Both the position numbers and the translations under genes were made by a program. Source: Hirsutella rhossiliensis (taxonomy: Eukaryota > Ascomycota > Sordariomycetes > Hypocreales > Ophiocordycipitaceae). From it: a DNA stretch of 64,000 nt. The DNA lies in contig NW_025408677.1 of the NCBI RefSeq assembly GCF_020360975.1, forward strand, positions 2,728,001 to 2,792,000, read 5' to 3'. The notes under the pieces are model-generated. The model did not search any database and was not told the origin of the DNA. It saw nothing but the letters and a program-made list of their open reading frames with translations. Of the stretch, positions 32,279-43,935 are shown one piece after another. Position 1 is the first letter of the stretch; the number at the start of each line of letters is the position of its first letter.

Positions 32279-35200
32279 CTAGCTATAATTAAGAAGGTAT
32301 CTAGGAAATCTAAGCTATAGATTTACTTAAATCCCTATATTATAAAACGGGCTTTATATTTTATTATATTATTTTAACTATCCTTCTTAATAGTATAGAC
32401 CTAGCGGCCTTTTATAGCCTCCTTATCCCTAAGGAGGTAGGAAAATTCCTAAGTTTTATATTTAATTAGCTAGCTAATTTCCTTAATTATAGCTTCTTTC
32501 TAAAATACTACTTTAGGGCTATTTATTACCTATTTATAGGTCTTTAAAATTTTTAGATCTTAATTTTCTATACTAGCTAGAATTAACTTTATAGAATCGT
32601 AGTTTAGAAATAAATTAACGTTAGGGTATTTAATATAGTTAAAATTAAACCCTTTTAGCTTCTTAGGTAATTCTACTATTATTTTACTAGTAGTAGGAAT
32701 AGGATCGTTATTTAAAGACTCTTTTTTTATAAAAGGTAAGGGACTTTTATCTTTAAGTTCTTTAATAGCTTCCTTTATAGGGATATAGCTTTCTAGCTTA
32801 TCTTTATTTAAAATAAAATTAAAATTAAAGGTATTATTATTACTAGAGATTTCTAGATTTTTTATAAATTTATTTTCTAGTATATTAATATCTTTAAAGA
32901 TAGTAATCTTTCTCTTAGAAAAATCCTAGATTTTATATATATTTTCTAAATAGCCTACTATTATTCCCTTAAAAGCTTTATTATCTAGCTTATCTTTAGG
33001 GTCTTTATTCTTATAATATATAAGGCTTCTAAAGGTCTTAATTTTATTTAAGGTCTTAAAGGGTAGTATTATATTATCCCTTATTTTTATAGGACTTTTA
33101 AATCCTATTTTAAAATACGGTAATCTATTATATAAATAGGTAGCTATTAAAATAGCTTCTCCCTATAGATATTTAAGAAGCCTAGTAGTAAATAAAAGAG
33201 CTTATACTTTTTCTAATATAGTATGATTTATTCTTTTTATTTTACTATTAAATTCCGGCGTCCTAGGAGGACTAGAATTAAAGGTAATTCCTTCTTTTTC
33301 GTAATAAAGCTTTATTTTATATATAAATTCTTTAGCATTATTAGAAAATGCTTCTTTAATCCTAGTATTTTTAAAGTTATTTTCTACCCTATTTTTAAAT
33401 TCTAGGAACCTATCTAGAGCTTCTCCCTTTTTTCGAAGAAGGTATATTTCTAGATATTAAGTTCCTATATCTAGGAAAGAAATATAATAGTAATATTTAT
33501 TATAAGTAAGTACTTTAATTAGCCCCTAAATATCTAATACTATTTTTTTAAATAAAAATAAGACTTATATAAAGGTTATTTATTAACCTTATTTATTACT
33601 TTAGCTTTAATATATATTTCGTATTACTTTATTTTATTTTCCTCTTTTAAAGGAATTTTTATATCCTTATTATATCTTTTTAATATTTTTAAAATAGCCC
33701 TACTATTTATATACCCTAAGCGTAAGTACTAAGTATAAAAATCTATATCCTTTACTTTTAAAGACGTAATAAGGATCGATTAGCTTTCTAATAAAGGTTC
33801 TATAGGAATATAATATAATTTATTTCTAAGAAATCCTTTAGTAAGGACCTTAGCCTTATTATTTAATAAAAGGACTTTATTTCTTCCTATTAAGGCATAG
33901 GTATTATTAAAATAAGATTAGGATAGTATATTTACCCCTAATTTAGGTATATAAAAGTAGTCTTAAAGGATATACCTTTTTCTACTATATAGGAACTTTA
34001 ATACTAAGTCCCTCTTTCCTTTTACTAATATAAAGGAAGCTTTTCCCTAGTAAACTTTAGACTTAATTTCTTTATAGTTAATAAGGAAATTCTTATTAGA
34101 TACTATATACCTAGTAGCTCCGGTATTATATATAAAATTAAAGATCCTTTTATTTTTATAACTAGGAAATCCTCCTTTTCTTACCTTTAAAACTAATTCC
34201 TTTATTCTAGGAATCGAAGCTTTTAAAAGTCCTAAAAGAGAGTCTTTATTAGCTTCTACTATAGGGGTATTTATAGAGGTTAAAATTACCTTTAAATCCT
34301 TAGACGTTTATATAAAGGTCGGAGCCCTAGAAAGGTCTATAAGGTCGATATCTAGGTCTATATTTTCTTATAAAGCTATATTTAAGACCTTATTACTATT
34401 ATCTAAATCGGACTCTAGCTCTATAACTAAAGCCTTCCTTCTTTTATTAGTAGTAGAAATACTACTAAAAGGGGATTTCTTCCTAAAAGAAGAAGATAAA
34501 GAAGAAGATTTTCTCTTCTTAGAAATTTAAGTCCTATTATCCTTCTTTCCTTTATTTAAAACCTAATAAGTAGGAGCCTTATTTAGGTATAATTTATAGT
34601 AATTTACTATAAAATGCCCTGATTTTTTATATTCCTTATTATAAGGAGTATCTATAAAATTTCTATAAGATTTCTAAGGCTTCCTTTATATTAGGAAGGC
34701 TTTCTCTAAAGATTTATCTATATCCTCTATTCTTCTAGCTTCGTTTAAAAAACTAGCTATTAGGGATTTAAGGGTAAACGCCGTAGAATTATACTTAAGG
34801 CTATATATAATATTTATAATATAGCTTCTAAATTCCTTATTAAGGCAATTAAGAATCTATACTATAAGGATAACTTCTAGAATTTCTATATTATAGGATT
34901 TTAAATCCTCGTAGATTTCTTTTACTTTATAAAGGTATTTCTCTAAATTAAAGCCTAAGGGACTAAGATTAAAGAGCTGCTTTATAAGTAAATAATTCGA
35001 CGAGAAATTCGACGGATTATATAGCTTTATAAGCTTATCCTAAGTAGCTTTAGTATTTATTAAATGCTTAATTTATATTAAAGGGCTATCTTTAACTTAA
35101 TAAAAAATCTAGGATAAAGCTTCTATAGTCTTTATATAATTTTCTTACTTTAAGGTAGCAATAAGCTTTTCCTTAGTAAGGATAGCTCTTATCCTTATAG

Positions 35201-35453
35201 TTTAAAGAGTATAATTTAAATTTCCCTTAAGTCTAGAGAATTTATATTCTTTTTATCTACTTATTTTATATAAATTCGGTATTATTTTATTTATAGGGAT
35301 CGAGAAGTCTAGGCAGGAGTTTAAGAGCGTAGGAAGGTAGAAAAAGTTATTAGGGGGATTTTCGAAAGGAATTTTAATCGGGTATTTCGATAAGGAATTT
35401 TAAAGGTATAAGTTAATTTCCTAGCTTAAAAGGAGTAAGCCGGGCTTATAACC

Positions 35454-36021
35454 TCTTAAGGTATATAAGTAAAAGCGGAATTTTAGGAAATTAAGGAATT
35501 ATATAAGACTACGTAATAAAAGGGAAGAAGGAGTATAAGGTAGGATTTTCAACGGAATTTATTAGTAGTATATTAGTATATAAAAGAGGTATTAAAGTTA
35601 ATAATTCTCTATCTATTTACTAGTAGATATACTGTCTTATATAGATAATTATAGCTAAACGGAAGAACCTTTTAGGACTAGATTTATGCTACTATATAGC
35701 CCTAATACTAGGGAATTCTATAATACCTTAAGTAAATCTAGAAGTATCTTAGTTCTACTAATATTTATATTTAAAGGAGGTTAGTTATACTAGTATTCTT
35801 AAGAGGTCTTAGCTAGTATTCTAAGCTAGCTCTATTCCTTCGATTCCCGATTATATAATAACCGGCAACCTATTTAATATATAATAATATATAAAATAAT
35901 AAGCGATTCTTACTCTATAGGATAAGATTTTATCTATAATTAATATACTACTTATTAGCTTATATAATCGGGAGAGTATATTATAGCTACTTTATTTATA
36001 GTAGGAACACCGTTCCTTATA
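35454..36021 (-). repeat. Copia A 5' LTR
   Basis: 568 bp, followed by gattt (36,022-36,026). It is preceded by the primer-binding site at 35,440-35,453. Heavily RIP-mutated. Confidence 0.92.
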
Positions 36022-38580
36022 GATTTAAAGAAGTAGCTCGTCGAGATCTTAATAGTAAGGATTAGCGTAATTTATATATAAAAAGGGGGGCTTCTTTACT
36101 AAAGGCTTCTTAAGCTACTACTAAGGGTAAATATCCTACTTTATAAGTAAAACGTTAGCTTAAAGGTATTAAAATATCGTATATATATAAGGAAGCCCTT
36201 ACTACTATATAAATCGACTTATATAATATAGTAGCGGCTATAACTCCCGCTCTTACCTAGGCTTTAAAGGTATCGCGGCTAAGGTAAGCTAGTATTACTT
36301 AGTAAGGAGGTTAACCGCTTAGTAAGTAAGTTTAATATTTAGCTTACTTAGCTATTTTTAGCTAAGATAAAGAAGCCGCTACCTTAACTTTTAGCGGGCT
36401 GCCTCTTAGATATAAGAGCGTTCTTTATTTACGATTATTTACTTTAACGTAGTATATAAGTAAAAGAGATCGCCGGTGCCTATAAGTAAATATAACTTTA
36501 TATCTTTATATATAGTTTTAACTAAGCTATTAACTGTCTAGCCGAAGTTATAATAGCGGCTAATATAGTAATAAGCCTACTACTCTCGCTATAGTATAAA
36601 TTCCTTAGAAATATATCTTATAATATAGCCTTAGTATTATCTATACTTATAATTAAGCGCCCGCTAAGCTAACTAAAAGCCTACCTTAGTTAAGGCGTAG
36701 ATAACGGCCTTCTAAGTAGTAAATATCCCCTTACGGCTATAGTCTTTAGGTTATATAAGTATAAGAATATACCCTTATATTCCTATTTTACTATTATTAA
36801 AGAAATAATAGGTATAGAGAGGCTCTATAAAATAAGCTAGTAAAAAGAGGCTCTATAATATAATATAAAGGAATAACCCTTAAAGATAAAGACCTTTACT
36901 AGATATCTATACCTTCCTTTAGGAAAAGCGGGTTCAGATAAGCCTATCCTAATAAAATAAAATATATATAAAATGCATAAGTTAATTACGAGTAGAACGG
37001 ATACCCTATTACCTATTTTAGCTTAGCGGTTCTAAAGATATCCGCGATATAAGAATAGGTAGGGCATAGAATATTCTAGTTAAATCTATTACTTATACTA
37101 GAACCTATAGTCTTACGTTAACTATTACGCTATAATTAAACTACCTACTAAGTTAGGAAGATATACTATAAATAGAGCTTTTTAAGCACTATAGAATATA
37201 CTAGAAAGCTAACTAATTAGTCTACTAGTAAGCGAGTAATAGTCTATAAAAGATAAAGGATTTCCCTAGGAGTAGTAGATAGAATAAGTAAGTTTATAAG
37301 TATCCTTTATAACGCTATTCTTTTAATATATTATTTAGCCCCTTATATACTCGTTATAAATTCCGGACGAAATCCTACCCTATACTCCTTCGACCGATCT
37401 TTCTACTTATATTATTAATTACCCGATCCTATACTTATTATATATACCTCTTTATAATAAGTTATACGCTTAAGATCTTATCTTTAGCTTCTTTATTATA
37501 TACTAGTCCCTTAGTATAAGGCTAGTATATTAACCTTACCGTTTACTTAGATCTAGTATAGGTCTAGTAGGTAATTAAATAGACTAGCTACTATATATAA
37601 TTAAACGTATTATATAGACTAGCTACTATATATTATTACGCGTATTAAATATAGACTAGCTACTAGTCTTATAAGTTAAAGTAAGAGTAGTAATAACTAT
37701 TTATATTCTTCTCTACCCGCCTAAGATCTAGTAGGTTCTCTATCTTCTATATATACTATAGCGAGCGTAGGACCTTACTTAGGGCTTTAACTAAGTAATA
37801 TCTTAACCTTATAATTATATAACGGTAGTATAGCGTATTAGTAGTATTTCCTAGTATTTTTCCTAGGTAAGTATAGGTATTTCTCTATAATTTCCCTACT
37901 ATATCCTTATAGTAACTTCTTAAGAAAATATTAATATAATCCCTAAGGAACTATTATTACTTAGGAAATTATAGTATATTTCCTATATAATATATCCCTA
38001 AGGGAAATCTCTATAAAATATCTATATAATCCGCTCGGTTATCGTTTCTAGGATTTCTAGGTAATTTCCTGGAGTTTACCTAGTAGCTTCTAGGTTCCTT
38101 CTTCTATAAGGAGCCTTAGAAAGGGAGGCCGATATCGTTATAGGTACTTAGATTATCGACTATAGGGTATCCTATAATAAATACCTAGGGCGAAAGAATT
38201 AACTAACGTCCTTATTAGTCTCTTATAGTATTTAAGCGGGAGTCGCGTTAATAGGGAATTATAATAAAGTTATATAGATTTCTAAGGTTAATATAGGGAA
38301 TAACTTATCTTTTATTTAGAACGTAACCTAGTACGACTAATATTAAGGGCGCGAGGCAGCTAAGCTAGGAGTAAAATACTACTAAGACTAAGGGTACTAG
38401 GTAGCTAAACTAAGGCAATAAATAAGTAGGGCTAGGGGTATAGTATAGCTAAGCTAGGGAAAACTAATTATAACTAAGAGCGCTCTATAGCTAAGCCGGT
38501 AATAAAATAAATAAGGCTAGGGATACTATAAGGCTAACTTAGTAACCGACCGTCTTATATTATAGGGGTAAAGGTAAGGT
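36022..38580. other. Unassigned repeat relics right of Copia A
   Basis: The stretch 36,027-36,890 continues the sequence interrupted by Copia A and is the longer relative of 15,955-16,310, with about 0.55 kb extra in its middle. From 36,900 to 38,580 the DNA is AT-rich with short local repeats (for example GACTAGCTACTATATA twice near 37,610 and 37,665). No protein match is seen on either strand. Part may be LTR or untranslated sequence of Gypsy F. Confidence 0.4.
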
Positions 38581-38599
38581 AGGGGATTTCCTTCTTAGC

Positions 38600-39960
38600 C
38601 TCCTCCTTTATTAGTTCCTTAAAGCCTACTAGTATATCGGCTAAGGTATCCTATATATTAAAGGCTCTATAAATAGGCACGCTATAGGTATTATTTAAGG
38701 CTAGTTTTACTAAGAGTATTATAGCTAGTCTATTATAAGAGGCTAGAATTTAGTTATAGATTACTACTACTAATACCTATATAGTTAGGCCTAGGTTCTA
38801 GAATCCGCTTAAGTATACGTTAGTAAACTTCTAGTTTAATAAGTTAAAATAAGCTATAATATTAGCTATATAAGGGCGGGCCGTAGCTAGCGTATATAAG
38901 GGGCTAACGCGGGCGGCTCTTTAATAAGCCGTAGCGAGCTTAGGCGAGTTATCTAGGAGGTAGGCGGCGAACGCGAACTAATAGATAAAGCTAGCGGGTA
39001 CTTTAGTAAGGGCGGCGTACTAGCTAAGTAAGAGGTCGGTATCGGCCTCCTTATAAATAGCGGCGAATAGATTTACTTAGATTATAGCTATATCTAGGGC
39101 TCTATAAACTAGCGCTTCCGACCTAGAGTAGATAATACCTATATAGCCGTCGGTATCGCTTAGGTTATTATAGTATACTATAAAAGGTATAATAGGGAAT
39201 AGTCTAGGCTTTCCGCGGCTTAGAACCTAGAAGGGGTTAAGCTTCTATCGGACTAGTATCGGGCCTATTCCTCGGCGAATAGGTTAGCCCGCTAAAGGGA
39301 GTAAAGGGCAAGGCTATAGCGGCGGCGAGTAAGCGTCTAGTAAATAGGTTCCCTAATAGCTTATTAAATATAAGGTCTACTATACTAGATCCTCTAGCCT
39401 TAGCTAGGGTACGCTTAAGGGTCTCTTTAAACTTATAAGTTCCTAGTATACTAAAGGCCTCGCGCTCCTCTATAATAGCGGCCTTAAATATCTTTAAATA
39501 GGTAGGGAGGCACTTTATACTAGTAATAGTAGCGACGATATTAAGTATCTCGGCGTTTATAGAGGCTACCTATCTAAATAGGAGCTTATTAACGATATTA
39601 GCTAAGATAGTAGCGATCTACGCGGTTCTAAGGGCTTTAGTTATCCTCTTAGTTTTATTAAGAAGAGTACTAAGAATAAGGCGATAAAAAGCGCTAACTT
39701 ACTATAGTTAGATAGTTAACGTCGCGTTTACCTTAGTTTAGGTAGTTATAAGAGTTATAGTAATAATATAATAGGCGGCGATACTACGAAGTATAAAGAA
39801 GTATAGCTAGTTACGTTTATATAGATCGCGGGCTTTAGCTAAGGGAAGAGATAAAAAGGTATAGTATATACCGTTTTCTATTAAGCTTACGTTAAGATTA
39901 TACCCTTCTCCTATAAAAAGGTCGCGGTAGTTAGTATATATACTATAATTATCTTATTTT
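38600..39960 (-). pseudogene. Relict reading frame of unknown protein
   Basis: One minus-strand frame has far fewer stops than its neighbours over about 450 codons, and the stops are TAA/TAG that fit former Gln or Trp. Readable pieces in coding order: ALFIALFLVLFLIKLRG (about 39,680), EDLV (about 39,390), YLLDAYSPPL (about 39,330), IRRGIGPILV (about 39,265), SRGKPRLFPIIPFIVYYNNL (about 39,210), DGYIGIIYSRSEALVYRALD (about 39,140), and YAALTKVPASFIY (about 39,010). It shows no RT, integrase, protease or zinc-knuckle motif and I do not recognise the family. It lies 3' of the chromodomain of Gypsy F on the same strand, so it may be an accessory gene of F or belong to another element. Confidence 0.45.
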
Positions 39961-42900
39961 TACTTAATAAATATAGCTATATTAAACTTAAGGTTATAAA
40001 GGAGCTCTACCTTATTCCTATATAATTAGATTACTTAGCGGAATCCCTTAAGGCTTAAGCGCGGTAGTCGGCGGTAGATTTAGTTAGAGAAATACTAGTA
40101 AAATACTAAGTCCTTACTACGATACTTATAGCCTTAGATAGCGGGAACCTTAAATATAAGTATAAGAGGGGCGCGGTTTAATATAGAAAAGGGAGTATAA
40201 AAGGATAGGGAAATTAAGTTCTTAAAATAAAAATAAATATAGGTAAATATAGAATTAAGTTACTATTTACTATAAGCGGCCTATTAATACTTATTAGCTA
40301 GTTAACCTATCCTTAGACTTTTAAGAGAATAAATAGTAATAGCGCGTACTATATACTATTATTTCTCCCTTAGCTATAGCGGCTTATACTATTATATAGC
40401 GCGCGCGCGGAGCTTCTAAGTATAGGTAATATAACCTTATAATACTCCTTACTATATAGTAAATTCTTCGATAAGGTCTTTAGTAATAATATCCTTAGCG
40501 GCTACCTAGGAATTATAGCTACTTAGCTAGCCTTTCTAGCTAACGAGGTATTTTATATGCGGTCCCTTAGCTATATCTATAAGTTCTAAAGTTAAGGATT
40601 CTTTTAACTTCTTAGTAGTTAGTATTAAGTTCTAGGCTAGGTTAAGCGTTTAGTCGTTTAGCTAGCTATAGCTATATAATAAAAACAATATTATAGATAT
40701 TTAAGGATCTAGCTAGGTCGAGGTAGTAAGCTAGATAGCTAATCTACTTAAGGACTTTAAACGGTCTTATATAGCGTTCCTTTAACTTTACTACCTATCT
40801 ATTAGCTATACTATATCCTTTCCCTAGCTAAAGCTATACTTAGTCTCTAGGTTTAAACTCTAGTACTTAGTACTTTATATTATACCGCTTTTTTATTCCT
40901 ACCTAAGCTAGAGCGATTAAGATCTTAGCTTAGTCCTAAAGTATCTTCCTATCTATCTATAAGGGGCCTTCTTTAAGGTATCGCCTACTATCGTTTATTT
41001 ATATCTTAGTTAGTAGCTTGCTTAAAGAAGTACCGATTACCGTAGAGTAAGAGTTATTAAGGGTAAATTAAAGTAATAGTAATACGTTAACTTATCGATA
41101 GGATAAGAAGTTAGTTATAAAAAACTAAAGCGCGGTTTTAACTACCTAGTTATATTATTTTAATAAGCTATTAGTCTAGGGATACTAAGCTATAAATACT
41201 AGTAACTTAGACCTATATACTATCTATAGTCCTTTCTAGAATGCTAAAAGGAACTTAGGGTCTTAGTTAAAGATAATCTAAGTAGGAATCCCTTAATTAT
41301 AGCGTATTAACTTAGTAAATAGTACCTTAGCTTAGTCTTTTATAGTAAACTAGTTATAGCTTAAGATAAGGAGCCTTATTTTTAAGAACTTATCGGTTAC
41401 TATTAATAGTATATTATAGTAGACCTTAATAGGTAGTATTTATAGAGTTCGGTTTATAAGGACGTCTAAGAGTCTTATAATAAAATCTATAGCGATCGTA
41501 TAAAAAGGTAAGGCTAAGGACGTAATCGGAACTAACTCGCTAAGGGCCTTTAACTATCGATAATTTCCTTAGCGTAGATAGTAGGGATATAAAGCTAATA
41601 ATAACTTTTAAACTTAACTAAGTAAAGTAACCTATTTTACTAAATAAATAAAAGACTAACCTAGGACTTATTATTTCTAAGCTACTTTAGTATACTAGCC
41701 TACCTTAGTTCTTCTATATATACTCCTTAGATCTTTTAGTATAGGTTAAGTTAAATAAAGGATTCTATAACTATATATATATATTTAACTAGCGCTTTAT
41801 CTTCCTAGACGCGGTCTAATTCCCTAGGTTTATATTTCCTAGGTATTATAAATAGTAGTTAAGATAGTATATTAATAAGGATATTAGTAGTTCTAGGAAT
41901 ATAGTAAACCTTTAAAGGAAACTAACTAAGGTACTATAAAGCGACTATAAGCTAATTATTAGTCTTTATACTAGTAGTAAATAGCGATATTTACTTTAGG
42001 ATTACGTTAATAGTAGTATAGTTAGTTAGTATAACGACCTTTAGTAGTAAGGTAGAAATAATATATAACTAGAGCTTCCGATATACCTAGGAAAGATAAG
42101 TAACTTTAAGTTTAGTAGGCTAATATCTAGGTTCTTTACCGGTTAAGCGTTTACTAAGGTAAAGGATTAGCTAGATACTTATTTAGGGCGGGGTCTTTCT
42201 TAGGTTCTAGTCTACCCTTAGTATAAGGTAGAAGGCTACTACTATAAAGCCTAGCTTATAACTAGCATTAATTTATAGAAATAATAGCTATTATAGGTCG
42301 AAATAGTATAGCTATATTAGTTCTATAAAAGTATTTATAATATCTTAGAAGGCTTATTCTTCTACTAAGGAAGGTTAGTATATTACTTTAAAGGTATATT
42401 TATTCCTTACTAATCCTTTAAGTAGCGCTTAACTATCCTATACTTTCTTAAGTATCGCTGTTTTTTAAACTTAGAGCGCCTCTACCCTTTAAGAGAAGTA
42501 AGCTACTAAGTACTATAGCTAGTTAACTAAGCTAAGCTACTTTTTAGTACTTATAAGGTATTTAAAAACTCTATATCTTATAATACCTATACTTATTCTT
42601 TAGTATTTATTAGGCCGATACTATTAACTTAAAATCTTAATAGTTCTATAAATAAGTAGCTTAAGAATAATTTCGATTTAGCTAAGGCTAGGTTATAGTC
42701 TATAAAGAGTTAAAAGATAGCTTAAAGGTAATAAATATAGTTATCTTTTATATCTAAGTATATTATAATATTATCGATATACTTAAAGGAATATTCTATA
42801 TATTCTTAAAGGATTTAGTCTATAAATCTTTAGACGTATATAAGTAAGTTCTTATATCTTATTAGGGCTACTATTAGTCGTTCTAAGCCTTTATAGCTAG

Positions 42901-43362
42901 TAACCGTAAACCTTTCCTAATACTTCTTATAGATAAGAAACTAATAAAAGAAAGACTAAGCGTCTATAGCGGAAATAAAGCGTTTTCCTTATAGCTTTTA
43001 AATTATATCTCCTTAGAGCAGTATTAAGTAAGCGTCTAAGATAGCTATACTATTAAGAGTATATAGGTTTACTACTATTTAGCCCTTTTCGTTACTATAT
43101 ATAGTTCTTTAGACTATAAATATAAGGTAAGCGAACGGGGTTACCTCTATAGCCTATTTTATATACCCCTTTTAGTATAGGTCTTTATAGGTTTAGTCGA
43201 TTAATACCTTATCCTTCTAGCTAAGCGGGTAAGCCCTAGACGCTAGTTTACGTAGGTATTAATTTTCTATTAGTAGAATATATATATAGTAGTTTAGGTA
43301 GACCTTAATAGTACCCTAGTCTTTTTATAGGGTTAGGAAAGAGCGACTATATATTAGATCTT

Positions 43363-43367
43363 TTTAT
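43363..43367. repeat. Target-site duplication of solo LTR D (left)
   Basis: tttat here against tctat at 43,936-43,940. The one mismatch is a C/T transition, compatible with later mutation. Confidence 0.6.
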
Positions 43368-43935
43368 TCTTAAGGTATATAAGCAAAAGCAGAATTTTAG
43401 GAAATTAAGGAATTACGTAAAGCTATATAATAAAGGAGAAGAAGGAGTATAAGGTAGGATTTTCAACGGAATTTATTAGTAGTATATTAGTATATAGAAG
43501 AGGTATTAAAGTTAATAATTCTCTATCTATCTACTAGTAGATATACTATCTTATATAGATAATTATAGCTAAACGGAAGAACCTTTTAGGACTAGATTTA
43601 GGCTACTATATAGCCCTAAGACTAGGGAATTCTATAATACCTCGAGTAAATCTAAAAGTATCTTAGTTCTACTAATATTCGTGTTTAAAGGAGGTTAGTC
43701 GTGCTAGTATTCTTAAGAGGTCTTAGCTAGTATTCTAAGCTAGCTCTATTCCTTCGATTCCTAATTATACAATAACCGGCAACCCGTTTAATATATAATA
43801 ATATATAAAATAACGAGCGATTCTTACTCTATAGAATAAGATTTTGCCTATAATTAATATACTACTTATTAGCTTATATAATCGGGAGAGTATATTATAG
43901 CTACTTTATCTATAGTAGGAACACCGTTCTTTATA
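43368..43935 (-). mobile_element. Copia solo LTR D
   Basis: 568 bp, the same length as the LTRs of Copia A and C, with no Copia internal sequence on either side and a near-perfect 5-bp target duplication. It interrupts the Gypsy F pol relic. The usual origin is homologous recombination between the two LTRs of a full element. Confidence 0.85.

Larger units (their letters stand above)
17543..35453 (-). pseudogene. Copia A gag-pol relic, interrupted 19,293-32,283
   Basis: Read on the minus strand. The right segment (32,284-35,453) holds gag, GAG-pre-integrase and integrase remnants that align with the better preserved Copia C. The left segment (17,543-19,292) holds the reverse transcriptase and RNase H part. 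The RT active-site box reads IYIDDFLIV with both aspartates at 18,882-18,887, followed by a stretch equivalent to DFLGLNI. A Copia order (integrase before RT) is confirmed by the layout. Numerous TAA/TAG codons stand where Gln and Trp are expected. Copia A cannot make protein. Confidence 0.85.
16975..36021 (-). mobile_element. Ty1/Copia retrotransposon A (outer, split by Gypsy B)
   Basis: Two direct 568-bp LTRs (16,975-17,542 and 35,454-36,021) with a 5-bp gattt target duplication. Without the nested insertion the element is about 6,056 bp (16,975-19,292 plus 32,284-36,021), matching Copia C (6,013 bp). Coding sense is minus, so the right LTR is the 5' LTR. A purine tract (CTTTAAGGGAGGC on the minus strand, 17,543-17,555) abuts the 3' LTR. 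A primer-binding site, GGTTATAAGCCCGG on the minus strand (35,440-35,453), abuts the 5' LTR. The reading frames are destroyed by RIP. Confidence 0.92.

Noticed and set aside
33223..33405. 60-codon plus-strand open frame
   Set aside because: It lies antisense within the Copia A integrase relic. It is AT-rich Phe/Lys/Ile noise produced by RIP.
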